Shown here: one piece after another, positions 18,701 through 26,165 of the stretch
How the letters are laid out: each line of letters begins with the position of its first letter
How positions within the stretch are numbered: position 1 is the first letter of the stretch
Assembly (NCBI GenBank): GCA_964475835.1
Contig: CAYYYL010000004.1
Location: forward strand, 62,001 to 126,000
DNA: 64,000 nucleotides
Reading direction: 5' to 3'
Origin: JABDCI01 sp964475835
Lineage (GTDB): Bacteria > Verrucomicrobiota > Verrucomicrobiia > JABWAM01
Translations under genes and position numbers: made by a program
The notes under the pieces: generated by a model
Told to the model about the DNA's origin: nothing
The model's database searches: none
Seen by the model: the letters and a program-made list of their open reading frames with translations, nothing else

Positions 18701-18983
18701 CCCATCCAAATTCAAGTTCCGGAAAAAAAGTGATCGATCCCGCTCCACCTCCCCACAACACCGAAAGAGCCTCCACTTCGGAATAAAGGTGCTCCTGCTG
18801 AGAAACCGTGGATGCGAGGACGCACACCGGCCGCTTTAACGCACGGCGCAACAGTCCAATCAGGACGGGTTTTCCCGCATCCGAAACCTCAAGAGACAAC
18901 AAACCACCCCGTCCAAGGTGCGCCATGCCTTCACGCAATCCGGGAACCGCCAGCCAACGATCCAATAAAACATCCATTTCCAC
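15720..18983 (-). CDS. mfd: Transcription-repair coupling factor Mfd
   Basis: A 1087-residue SF2 ATPase of normal Mfd length. It displaces stalled RNA polymerase and recruits UvrA. Visible parts: N-terminal UvrB-like module; RNA-polymerase-binding CarD-like domain near residues 415-480 (FNEGDYVVHVQHGIARF); Walker A GDVGFGKTE near 564; Walker B DEEQRFGVKHKERF near 663; motif VI region QLRGRVGRS; and the C-terminal TRCF domain. Its last 9 bp overlap nuoE on the other strand. Confidence 0.97.
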   Translation of the reverse strand: MEMDVLLDRWLAVPGLREGMAHLGRGGLLSLEVSDAGKPVLIGLLRRALKRPVCVLASTVSQQEHLYSEVEALSVLWGGGAGSITFFPELEFGWDPARDEKALPDFETLGETIRILMELREPSAPSIVITTSKGYHQRLPSGDTLEKSICRIAVGDRMGIEAMLESLIRLGYEREGLVVARGQLSRRGGIVDFFPFQAEAPVRIEFFGDEVESLRVFDPDTQASVQSVSEFSYTGMPARKDEGPGGTLKDYLQEGFLLWQEPEKRDGKVRLSFHEASGDERELHVGIFAHDFLISSGGDMVLREQRQENLLRHWISWHDKEKRDLLVCCHNDGEERRLKEILSGGGEAEAVGRVSRAHWLRSPLMRGFSWPDAGCVVLSDSEIFDRYQTLRMARMQQKVARARARREVLDFSQFNEGDYVVHVQHGIARFLGVRKVDVHGREQEVLSLEYEGGALLHVPLEQAHLVGRYVGVGKAIPTLDQLGGKRWEKATIQAQQAVMDYAAKLLRIHAEREANTGFAFGPDNEWQREFEDAFLFPPTPDQQSAIQDTKRNMELPEPMDRLICGDVGFGKTEVAMRAAFKAVMNGRQVAVLTPTTVLAQQHERTFKERMADYPVRIDLLSRFRTKAQQRKTLEAVRTGEVDIVIGTHRLLQPDIHFKNLGLVIVDEEQRFGVKHKERFKEIFKLIDVLTLSATPIPRTLYLALMGAKDISTIETPPPNRLPVETVIAPYDERLIRSAIERELARGGQVYFLHNRVQSIQKVRDRIKELVPAARVELGHGQMDADDLEAVMMRFVAGEMDVLVATTIIESGLDIPRANTILIDRADRFGLADLYQLRGRVGRSRMKAYAYLLLPRHLMIEGHARKRVSAIKQYSQLGAGFKIAMRDLEIRGAGNILGTEQSGHAAAIGFELYCQLLKETLARMKGEKVPPRIEVSVRLDFLPMSEDHAEGGVGAFIPRAYMSENRQRIEAYRKLAEAATEADLKALAGLWTDRFGKPPLAAALLLELGRIRIQAARNQIQSIEVEEGKVMMKRRGAYVLDGSKFPRLKQEVLKDPMNALERIQEIVRLGTEAKDPPSKRTRMQKASG

Positions 18984-19033
18984 CCGGACACGATACCAGA
19001 AAACAGAAAAACGCTCACTCTATTGATGATTCC

Positions 19034-19270
19034 TCAATGTCCCCGCTTCGAGTCCGCATGATCCTTGACGACTCCTACCGCCGCCCCACCCAGAGCACCC
19101 GCCCCCGCACCAATCATCGCTCCCGGCAATCCCCCCACAGCTCCCCCGATCACCGCGCCTCCCGCCGCACCATATCCCGCCCCCTGCTCGGTAGTGGAAC
19201 AGCCGGATAGCAAACTTCCTGCGATAATAACTCCCGAAATGAAACATGTTTTGGTATGGATGAATTTCAT
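19034..19270 (-). CDS. Glycine-zipper lipoprotein
   Basis: 78 residues. The N-terminus (MKFIHTKTCFISGVIIAGS) ends in the lipobox LLSGC, so it should be lipid-anchored. The rest is a glycine-zipper repeat (GYGAAGGAVIGGAVGGLPGAMIGAGAG) of the YMGG/Gly-zipper type found in outer-membrane proteins, then a charged tail. The frame continues 8 codons upstream, but ATG 19270 starts the natural signal sequence. It is divergent from the TMTC-like gene that begins 30 bp away. Confidence 0.75.
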   Translation of the reverse strand: MKFIHTKTCFISGVIIAGSLLSGCSTTEQGAGYGAAGGAVIGGAVGGLPGAMIGAGAGALGGAAVGVVKDHADSKRGH

Positions 19271-19299
19271 AAGTCGCTTTTTGATTCCATTCACGGGTA

Positions 19300-21300
19300 A
19301 TGGATAAAGAACCGACCGTCAATTCCATGAATTCAAAACATTCACAGGGAACCCTCCTCACCACAGGCCTGGTTTTCGCCACCATCATTCTTGTGATGTT
19401 CCCCGTCGTTCAATGCTCGTTTGTGAACTGGGATGATGAGGCGAACTTCGTTCAAAACTATGCTTACCGCGGATGGACGGCGGACCACTTTCACTGGATG
19501 TGGACTTCGTTTCAGCTCGGGGTATGGCAACCCCTCAGCTGGCTCCTTCTTGATCTTGAATGGACGTTGTGGGGAATGGATCCGGCGATGCACCACTTCG
19601 TCTCCCTCCTCCTGCATGGTCTGAATGGGATACTCCTTTTTCACCTCATCCTTCAACTTCTCAGACCCGGGAAATCAGCACCCACCCGTACCCTTCTCCT
19701 GGTCTCGGGCGCTGGTGCATTGTTTTACGGTTTGCACCCGCTTCGGGTTGAAACCGTTGCCTGGATGTCCTGCCAACCCTATCTCCTCGCCACGGCATTC
19801 GCACTCGGCGCCCTCATCTGTCATGCAAAATCGGTTTCATCCCACCCACAATGGAAAATGATCGCGATTGTTTGTTACGCATGTTCACTCATGTCCAAAG
19901 CCATTGCCATCGCCCTCCCCGCCGCCTTCGTGCTTCTGGAGATATGGCCTCTCAGGCGGCTTTCGATGACCTCCAAAGTCTCCCATTCCTTCAAAACCGC
20001 ATTCCGACTCACCTGGCCGTACTGGGCCCTCGCGGTGGTTGGAGGCCTCCTTGCCGTCGTCGGGAAATCGCATGGCATGCAAACCCTTGAACAACACACG
20101 CTCGGGCATCGGATCATCCAGTCCTTTTATGCCCTCGCCTTCTACGTCTGGAAAACGATCTGGCCGGGCAATCTATCCCCCCTCTACCCCTTTCCCTTTC
20201 CCTTCGTCCCATCCGAGCCCCGTTTTGTCCTCAGCATCGTGATGGTGTTGATCCTGACGATCGTTCTTTGGAAGCAGGCGCGACGCGCCCCGGAGGCATG
20301 GTTCGCCTGGATCATGTTTACAGCCCTTGTTTCCCCCGTTCTCGGCATCGCCCAGGCAGGCCCTCAACTCGCCGCAGATCGTTACACCTATCTCCCCGGC
20401 TGGGTTACGGGATTTCTCCTTTCCTACCTTCTTCTTTATCGCTTCAACAATGCGCAGCGCTTTCGCCAGGCCTTCGCTGCCTGTATTCTCCTGCTTTTCC
20501 TCCTTTCCGGAGCATCCCGGCAGCAAATTGGATTTTGGAAAGACTCGCTGACGCTTTGGAAACGCGTGCTCGAGGTCGGTCCCCCAAGTGTGACCGCTAT
20601 GAACAACTATGGGAACGCCCTGATCGAAGCGGGACGAAATCAGGACGCAGTGGAGGTATTCGACCAGGTGATCGAAGCCAGCCCCAAACATGCGGAAGCC
20701 TTCAACAACCTCGGAATCGCCTATTCAAACCTCAGGGAATGGGACCACGCCCTCCAGGCCTTCTCCGGCGCCATCCAGATCAAAACCAACTATGCCGAAG
20801 CCCATGGAAATGTGGGAAATGTCTATTCGGAGATGAATCGTTTCCAGGACGCCATCACGGCCTATCGCCGGTCCATCGAACTTCGCCCGGACAATCCCGA
20901 TACCCTCTGCAATCTAGGCCTCACTTTCTTCCACACCCGCCAATGGAAAGAAGCCGCCAACGTCCTTGAGGAGTCGTTGCGACTCTGGCCGCATCACCAC
21001 AATGCGCTCTACGCCCTCTCCTGGCTTCGCTCCACCGCCCCGGATGAGAATATTAGAAATGCCCAGGAAGCCCTTCAACTGGCCCTGGCGCTGGATCACC
21101 TGGCACCGGATCACTTGCGCACCCATGACGCCCTTGCCGCCGCCTGGGCGAATCTGGGTGACTTTGATCGCGCTCAACAGGAAGCCGGCATCGCGATCGA
21201 AATCGCCCGAGCTCAATTCGATCTCCCCATGGAACACGAGATCACCTCGCGTCTCGAACTCTACAATAAACAAATTCCTTACCGCATGTCTGACAAATAA
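19300..21300 (+). CDS. TMTC-like GT-C membrane protein with TPR tail (copy 1 of 4)
   Basis: 666 residues. The first 400 or so form about ten membrane spans of GT-C glycosyltransferase type. The first outer loop has an acidic pair, Asp45-Asp46 in FVNWDDE, and HPLRVETVAW and AADRYTYLPGW follow, a pattern shared by eukaryotic TMTC O-mannosyltransferases and bacterial relatives. The C-terminal third is TPR repeats (NYGNALIEAGRNQDAVEVFDQVI and similar). It is likely an inner-membrane enzyme moving a sugar from a polyprenyl carrier to exported proteins; donor and target are unknown. Three paralogues lie in this window. Confidence 0.8.
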   Translation: MDKEPTVNSMNSKHSQGTLLTTGLVFATIILVMFPVVQCSFVNWDDEANFVQNYAYRGWTADHFHWMWTSFQLGVWQPLSWLLLDLEWTLWGMDPAMHHFVSLLLHGLNGILLFHLILQLLRPGKSAPTRTLLLVSGAGALFYGLHPLRVETVAWMSCQPYLLATAFALGALICHAKSVSSHPQWKMIAIVCYACSLMSKAIAIALPAAFVLLEIWPLRRLSMTSKVSHSFKTAFRLTWPYWALAVVGGLLAVVGKSHGMQTLEQHTLGHRIIQSFYALAFYVWKTIWPGNLSPLYPFPFPFVPSEPRFVLSIVMVLILTIVLWKQARRAPEAWFAWIMFTALVSPVLGIAQAGPQLAADRYTYLPGWVTGFLLSYLLLYRFNNAQRFRQAFAACILLLFLLSGASRQQIGFWKDSLTLWKRVLEVGPPSVTAMNNYGNALIEAGRNQDAVEVFDQVIEASPKHAEAFNNLGIAYSNLREWDHALQAFSGAIQIKTNYAEAHGNVGNVYSEMNRFQDAITAYRRSIELRPDNPDTLCNLGLTFFHTRQWKEAANVLEESLRLWPHHHNALYALSWLRSTAPDENIRNAQEALQLALALDHLAPDHLRTHDALAAAWANLGDFDRAQQEAGIAIEIARAQFDLPMEHEITSRLELYNKQIPYRMSDK

Positions 21301-21374
21301 GCCTAATTCAGATGAGCCGACGACAGTGTCTTTATTTGAGCAGAATCCATACAGGAAACAGCCAAAATCAGAAG

Positions 21375-21495
21375 AAACCGCAGATTAACACAGATTGACA
21401 CAGATTTTTTCCTGAAGGTTTTTGTCGATGCCGCAATGTGACATCGACAATCTGTCTCTGTATTATCTGCGCAAATTTGCGTAAATCTGTGGTTT
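21375..21495. repeat. Intergenic palindromic repeat of the CAGATT type
   Basis: Between convergent genes. The left arm (from 21375, AAACCGCAGATTAACACAGA...) is roughly complementary to the right arm (ending about 21495, ...GTAAATCTGTGGTTT), with CAGATT units repeated inside each arm. The centre holds a perfect hairpin, GTCGATG-N11-CATCGAC (21424-21448). Eight T residues follow the right arm, so the structure could also end transcription of the upstream TMTC-like gene. An 88-codon frame on the minus strand here is a by-product of the repeat. Confidence 0.75.
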
Positions 21496-21580
21496 TTTTT
21501 CGCTCTTTTCTGAATGTAAAAACCTATCCATTTTTGAGTTCTAAGACTTTCCAGCAAGCTCCCTGTCACCTGCCTGCAAT

Positions 21581-22258
21581 TTAACGCGCTACCGGACCGA
21601 CCATGATCACGAATTCTCCCTTGGGGGTTTTCCCCTGAAACCGGGACAGGACCTCCGCCGCACTCCCGCGAACAACCTCCTCAAACTTCTTGGTCAGCTC
21701 CCGAGCCACCACCAGTTTCCGGCCGGGAAGCACTTCAGCGATCTGTTCGAGGGTCCGAACCACCCGATACGGCGATTCATAAAAAATCAAAGTCCCCGAA
21801 AGCTCCGCCAATTCACGCAGTTTCTTTTCCGCGGTCGCCGACTTGTTGGAAAGGAATCCAAAAAAATGAAACTCGTGCGTGGGCAAACCAGACACGGTCA
21901 GCGCCGCCACCGCCGCACAGGGTCCCGGCACCACCTCGATAGGCACTCCCTGTTCAATGCAACTCCGCACAACACGAAAACCCGGATCCGAAATCAACGG
22001 CGTCCCCGCATCGGAAACCAACGCCACCCGCGCCCCCCCGGAGAGGGAACGAACGACCTCGCCAGTCATGGCCGCTTCGTTGAATTCATGACAGGACCGA
22101 AGGGGTTTCTCTATGTGATGATGCTTCAGGAGGACCGCCGTGTGTCGCGTATCCTCCGCAAGAATGAAGTCCGCTTCCGAAAGCACACGCAGGGCACGAA
22201 GAGTGATATCCTCCAGACTGCCTATTGGGGTCGCAACCAGAGAGAGCTTGCCACTCAT
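21581..22258 (-). CDS. rsmI: 16S rRNA (cytidine-1402-2'-O)-methyltransferase RsmI
   Basis: A 225-residue tetrapyrrole-methylase-fold enzyme that 2'-O-methylates C1402 of 16S rRNA. Recognised by LVATPIGSLEDITLRAL at the N-terminus, AEDTRHTAVLLKHH, the VSDAGTPLISDPGF loop and the FYESPYRV segment. It is shorter than E. coli RsmI at the C-terminus, as in many bacteria. Its start overlaps the rnhC stop by four bases, so the two form a coupled unit. Confidence 0.95.
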   Translation of the reverse strand: MSGKLSLVATPIGSLEDITLRALRVLSEADFILAEDTRHTAVLLKHHHIEKPLRSCHEFNEAAMTGEVVRSLSGGARVALVSDAGTPLISDPGFRVVRSCIEQGVPIEVVPGPCAAVAALTVSGLPTHEFHFFGFLSNKSATAEKKLRELAELSGTLIFYESPYRVVRTLEQIAEVLPGRKLVVARELTKKFEEVVRGSAAEVLSRFQGKTPKGEFVIMVGPVAR

Positions 22259-23187
22259 GACTCGAGAACCTTCTGAGAGGTTCGAAAATGCATCTTGGCA
22301 ACCTGGCCGAGAGCCTCTTTTCCATGCTTTTCCACAAACTGTCTGCCCGCCTCAATAACCGCCGCCGACGCGCCCTTGGGAAGGGGAACATTCCATTTTT
22401 TTCCGAGGCGATCGAGCCGTTGAACAAACTCCGCTCGGGCGACAATGGACGCCGCAGCCACCGCCAGATCCTCCTCGGCGCGGTGACGCTGTTCCAGCTC
22501 GATCCCCTGCCCTCGCTCCATCAAGGCGCGTTCGATAATTCGCTTGTTTCCGAATTGATCCGAAATAGCCCGCAAACAAACCTTTCCCGTTTTCCGGGGA
22601 TCGATGCGGATCAGGACGTTTTCAATCGCACGAGCATGCCCCCATCCGAGCATGTCATTCACATTTCGAAACTTCAGATGCATCCGGTTGTAAGCCTCAT
22701 TTCCAATCGCCACCACTTCCACGGCACAATAAGCGATCTCACGAATGCTTTTCGCCATCTCGATCGCCTTTTTGTCGGAGGAAATGGTTTTGGAATCCCG
22801 CACGTTCAACTCCTTGAAAATGGGGAACGCGTTCTTCCCTGCAAACACCGCGCTGATCACCAGAGGGCCGAAAAAATCACCCTTCCCGCTTTCATCCACG
22901 CCAATGTGGGGCTCATACGCCTTTGGATTTAGTTGCTCATCATATCCCAGACGCGCTTCCTTCAACACTTCCGGTTCGAGGAAAAACTTCACAAAATCCT
23001 CCGTACCCTTGCCTTGAACAACCAGCTTGCCGCTCTCATAGAACACAACCCCAACATCCCTTGTCTTGCCTGCAAATTTCGCGTAAGGAACCTCCCGAGA
23101 CTCAAAACCGTGGGAGTCCATGTAGGTTTTCACCAAAGCCGCTTGGGCTTCGTTCATTTTAACGGTATAGATGGTGGGCGAACTCAT
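22255..23187 (-). CDS. rnhC: Ribonuclease HIII
   Basis: A 310-residue protein: an N-terminal TBP-like substrate-binding domain (residues 1-80) followed by an RNase H fold with the catalytic pair Asp98-Glu99 in IGVDESGKGDFFGPLV. It cleaves RNA in RNA-DNA hybrids. Start ATG 23187 is chosen since the TBP-like domain begins right after it. The start codon interlocks with the mutY ATG (23186) on the other strand, so at least one promoter must lie inside the opposite gene. Confidence 0.93.
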   Translation of the reverse strand: MSSPTIYTVKMNEAQAALVKTYMDSHGFESREVPYAKFAGKTRDVGVVFYESGKLVVQGKGTEDFVKFFLEPEVLKEARLGYDEQLNPKAYEPHIGVDESGKGDFFGPLVISAVFAGKNAFPIFKELNVRDSKTISSDKKAIEMAKSIREIAYCAVEVVAIGNEAYNRMHLKFRNVNDMLGWGHARAIENVLIRIDPRKTGKVCLRAISDQFGNKRIIERALMERGQGIELEQRHRAEEDLAVAAASIVARAEFVQRLDRLGKKWNVPLPKGASAAVIEAGRQFVEKHGKEALGQVAKMHFRTSQKVLES

Positions 23188-24259
23188 GGAAACGCTAAGC
23201 ATCATAGAGCCTGACGTCGGAAAATTGAATCTTCAATCCGCATTTTCAGAGCCTTTGACGGAATGGTACTGGGCCCACCGGCGAAAACTTCCCTGGAGGG
23301 AAACCCGGAACCCCTACCCGATCCTCGTCTCCGAAATAATGCTTCAACAGACTCAGGTGAAAACCGTGCTCCCCTATTTTGACCGGTGGATGCGCCGTTA
23401 TCCCGATGTCAATACCCTTGCCCGTGCATCTGAGTCCGAAGTCCTCAAGATGTGGGAGGGCCTGGGTTATTATCGACGCGCGCGACTCCTTCACGCCGCG
23501 GCAAAAAAAATCGTTTCGCACCATGACGGCGTTTTCCCGAAAACCGCGGAGGAACTTGCAGAACTTCCCGGAGTAGGCCCCTACACCCTGGGAGCCGTCG
23601 CCAGCATCGCCTTCGATCTTCCCATGCCCATTGTCGATGGGAACGTCGTCCGGGTCCTCGCCCGGTGGTTTGGCATCCGCCAACCCGCCAACTCCACGGC
23701 GACACGCAAACACCTGTGGACCCTCGCAAAATCCGTGTTGTGGGAGCAACACCCCGGAGACTTCAACCAATCCATGATGGAACTCGGCGCCACGGTCTGC
23801 ACCCCGCGCCATCCACTCTGCCTGCTCTGCCCGATTCAGCAGGGTTGCGTCGCCAAGTTGAAAGGCATTCAGGCCGAGCTTCCGAAGCTGACACCGGGGA
23901 AAAAGACGGTCCGACAGTATGAATATGCGGGGCTGGTCATCCGGGGAGGACGGGTTCTCCTCTGCCAGCGTAGCACCGGTCGCATGGAACAGATGTGGCA
24001 GTTTCCATCCGTGATTCTTCCCAAACCCTCAAAACAATGGACGGAATCTTGGGAATCAAGCTTTGGACCCTTCGATGACGCCGAAGCCATCGCCACACTC
24101 GCCTACAGCGTCACCCACCATCGCATACGGCTCGAACTGCATCGAATTGAAAAATTTCAACGCAGACTCGTGCCGTGCGCCCGCTGGGTTGACCTGGCCG
24201 TCGCCCCCAAACTCACCTTCACCGCCGCACATCGGAAGATGGTCGATCGATTTCTGTGA
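23186..24259 (+). CDS. mutY: A/G-specific adenine glycosylase MutY
   Basis: A 357-residue base-excision repair enzyme that removes A opposite 8-oxoG. Catalytic Glu50 is in SEIMLQQTQV; the helix-hairpin-helix LAELPGVGPYTLGAVAS and the Asp in PIVDGNVVRVLAR follow. Cluster cysteines have the exact MutY spacing C-X6-C-X2-C-X5-C (CTPRHPLCLLCPIQQGC). The C-terminal NUDIX-like domain (from about residue 245) reads 8-oxoG. Start ATG 23186 interlocks with the divergent rnhC start. Confidence 0.95.
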   Translation: METLSIIEPDVGKLNLQSAFSEPLTEWYWAHRRKLPWRETRNPYPILVSEIMLQQTQVKTVLPYFDRWMRRYPDVNTLARASESEVLKMWEGLGYYRRARLLHAAAKKIVSHHDGVFPKTAEELAELPGVGPYTLGAVASIAFDLPMPIVDGNVVRVLARWFGIRQPANSTATRKHLWTLAKSVLWEQHPGDFNQSMMELGATVCTPRHPLCLLCPIQQGCVAKLKGIQAELPKLTPGKKTVRQYEYAGLVIRGGRVLLCQRSTGRMEQMWQFPSVILPKPSKQWTESWESSFGPFDDAEAIATLAYSVTHHRIRLELHRIEKFQRRLVPCARWVDLAVAPKLTFTAAHRKMVDRFL

Positions 24260-24323
24260 GGCATTTTTCACAAACGTTAAAAAAAACTTCGCGCCACGAA
24301 AAGAAGTTGATAGTCTTTTCCTC

Positions 24324-24512
24324 ATGGAGAAAGTCGCCCATGTGTTTCGTTCGTTTGCGGATTCCGGTCGATCGGACAGGGACTACTACCAATCTCTCAC
24401 CCCGGAACAGCGCCTGTCCATCCTCCTGGAACTGATCCAGCAAAACCAGCCCCATGAAACTGAGCAAAGACTTGAGAGAGTTTATCGCGTTGTTAAACTC
24501 AAAGAAGGTTAA
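24324..24512 (+). CDS. Small protein upstream of nucleotidyltransferase
   Basis: 62 residues (MEKVAHVFRSFADSGRSDRD..., then YYQSLTPEQRLSILLELI). Short proteins with a similar DREYYRSLTPxERLxILLELI pattern are, as far as I recall, often found just upstream of minimal nucleotidyltransferases. The gene overlaps the following one by 59 bp in another frame, so they must be expressed together. It may be the partner in a toxin-antitoxin-like pair; its role is not established. ATG 24324 is chosen since the upstream part of the frame runs inside mutY. Confidence 0.6.
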   Translation: MEKVAHVFRSFADSGRSDRDYYQSLTPEQRLSILLELIQQNQPHETEQRLERVYRVVKLKEG

Positions 24513-24903
24513 GTACATCATCATGGGTGGGTACGCCGTCGCCTATCACGGCCACCCCCGGTTCACTGGGGACATCGATTTCCTGGTGGAACGATCCGAA
24601 ACCAATGCCAAGCTTCTGGAGGAAGTGCTGAATGAGTTCGGCTTTTCAGGCATCGGTGTCACCGCAAAGGATTTTCTGGAACCCAACGTCATGATCCAGC
24701 TCGGACGTCCCCCCAACCGTATCGATCTCATGACCGGCGCCGACGGAGTGGAGTTTCAGGAAGCCTGGGATACCAAGGAAAACTCCGTCATGGATGATCA
24801 ACCCGTGTTCTTCATCAGCAAGAAACTCCTGATCCAGAATAAGAAAGCCGTCAATCGCCCCCAGGACCTCGCGGACATTGAGAAACTTACCGGCTCTTCG
24901 TAA
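24454..24903 (+). CDS. Minimal nucleotidyltransferase (AbiEii-like)
   Basis: 149 residues. The pol-beta-type nucleotidyltransferase motif is visible: GGYAVAYHGHPRFTGDIDF, with Gly25-Gly26 and metal-binding Asp40 and Asp42, and a third acidic residue in NRIDLMTG. This kind of single-domain enzyme appears in toxin-antitoxin and abortive-infection modules, where it adds nucleotides to tRNA or to a partner protein. The small overlapping gene upstream is the only partner candidate. Function as a toxin is inferred. Confidence 0.75.
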   Translation: MKLSKDLREFIALLNSKKVKYIIMGGYAVAYHGHPRFTGDIDFLVERSETNAKLLEEVLNEFGFSGIGVTAKDFLEPNVMIQLGRPPNRIDLMTGADGVEFQEAWDTKENSVMDDQPVFFISKKLLIQNKKAVNRPQDLADIEKLTGSS

Positions 24904-24994
24904 AGGCATATCGAATCTCCGACGGTCCTTTTGAGCGCAGGCTGGTTGCATCAAATTCTTTGATTTCGCGCCTGGTTTTCAGCAAGCTGTCCGG

Positions 24995-26155
24995 ATGCCT
25001 TTTGAGCCTTCCATTGCCCGTCATGTCCGGGATATTCCGCGTTCCGGAATCCGCGACTTCTTTGACGTGGTGCAAAATGTTCCCGATGTCGTCTCCCTCG
25101 GCATTGGCGAACCGGGCTTCGTCACTCCCTGGCATATTCGCGAGGCCGCCATTTACGCCCTGGAAAAAGGGAAAACCGGCTACACCTCCAATCTGGGCAC
25201 CCCCGCACTTCGGAAGGAGATATCGGCCTACGTCGAGCGGCACTTCGGATTGAGCTACAACCCGGAAACCGAAATCATCATCACGGTTGGGGTCTCCGAA
25301 GGCATGGACATGGCCCTTCGCGCCATCACCAACCCGGGTGAAGAGATCCTTTATCATCAACCCTGCTACGTCTCCTACCACCCCGGAGTGATCCTTGCAC
25401 ACGGTGTCCCCGTCGGCGTTGCCTGCCGGGCTGAAAACGACTTTCTCCCCTCCGTCCAGGATTTCGAAAAAGCGGTCACGCCCAAAACCCGGGCGATGAT
25501 GCTCAATTTTCCGACCAACCCCACGGGAGCAGTTGCCTCGCGCGAATACCTTCAACAAATCGCCCGTCTCGCCAACGAAAAAAATCTTCTCGTCCTTTCC
25601 GATGAAATCTACGCGGAACTGACCTACGAGGGAAAACACACCTCCATCGCCACGCTTCCCGGAATGAAGGAGCGGACGATTTTCTTTCATGGATTTTCGA
25701 AAGCGTGGGCCATGACGGGTTTTCGTCTTGGCTACGCGTGTGCTCCGGCGCCCATCATCGAGGCGATGATGCGGGTTCATCAATACGCCATGCTCTGCGC
25801 GCCCATTCTCAGTCAGGAAGCTGCGCTCGAAGCCCTTCGAAATGGGGAAAACGATGTCATCCAGATGCGCGATGAATATCTGCTCCGCCGTAATTTTCTC
25901 GTCAGCGAATTGAACAGCATGGGACTCGACTGTCGTGCCCCGGGCGGCGCCTTCTACGCCTTTCCCTCCATCCGGAAAACCAACCGCACCAGTCGTGACT
26001 TCGCCCTCACCCTGCTCAAGGAACATAAAGTCGCCGTGGTTCCCGGCGATGCGTTCGGCCCCACAGGCGAAGGCCATGTTCGATGCTCCTTTGCCACCGT
26101 GATGCCTGACATTGAAAAAGCTGTGGAACGGATGAAGCGCTTCCTCAAAAGCTGA
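24995..26155 (+). CDS. Class I/II PLP-dependent aminotransferase
   Basis: A 386-residue fold-type I aminotransferase. PLP lysine is Lys236 in HGFSKAWAMTGFRLG; NFPTNPTG (171-178) and the Asp in LSDEIYAELTY bind cofactor; a final Arg in VRCSFA binds the substrate carboxylate. Overall it resembles the aspartate/aromatic aminotransferase subgroup (PatA-like). No biosynthetic neighbour reveals the substrate. Start ATG 24995; the gap to the nucleotidyltransferase gene is 91 bp. Confidence 0.88.
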   Translation: MPFEPSIARHVRDIPRSGIRDFFDVVQNVPDVVSLGIGEPGFVTPWHIREAAIYALEKGKTGYTSNLGTPALRKEISAYVERHFGLSYNPETEIIITVGVSEGMDMALRAITNPGEEILYHQPCYVSYHPGVILAHGVPVGVACRAENDFLPSVQDFEKAVTPKTRAMMLNFPTNPTGAVASREYLQQIARLANEKNLLVLSDEIYAELTYEGKHTSIATLPGMKERTIFFHGFSKAWAMTGFRLGYACAPAPIIEAMMRVHQYAMLCAPILSQEAALEALRNGENDVIQMRDEYLLRRNFLVSELNSMGLDCRAPGGAFYAFPSIRKTNRTSRDFALTLLKEHKVAVVPGDAFGPTGEGHVRCSFATVMPDIEKAVERMKRFLKS

Positions 26156-26165
26156 TTCTTGTGCG

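Noticed and set aside
21303..21569. 88-codon frame on the minus strand
   Set aside because: Its sequence (HRFTQICADNTE, SVSICVNLRF) is the translated CAGATT repeat, a common false gene in bacterial genomes.
24887..26077. 396-codon open frame on the minus strand
   Set aside because: It is antisense to the aminotransferase, which has all its catalytic motifs.
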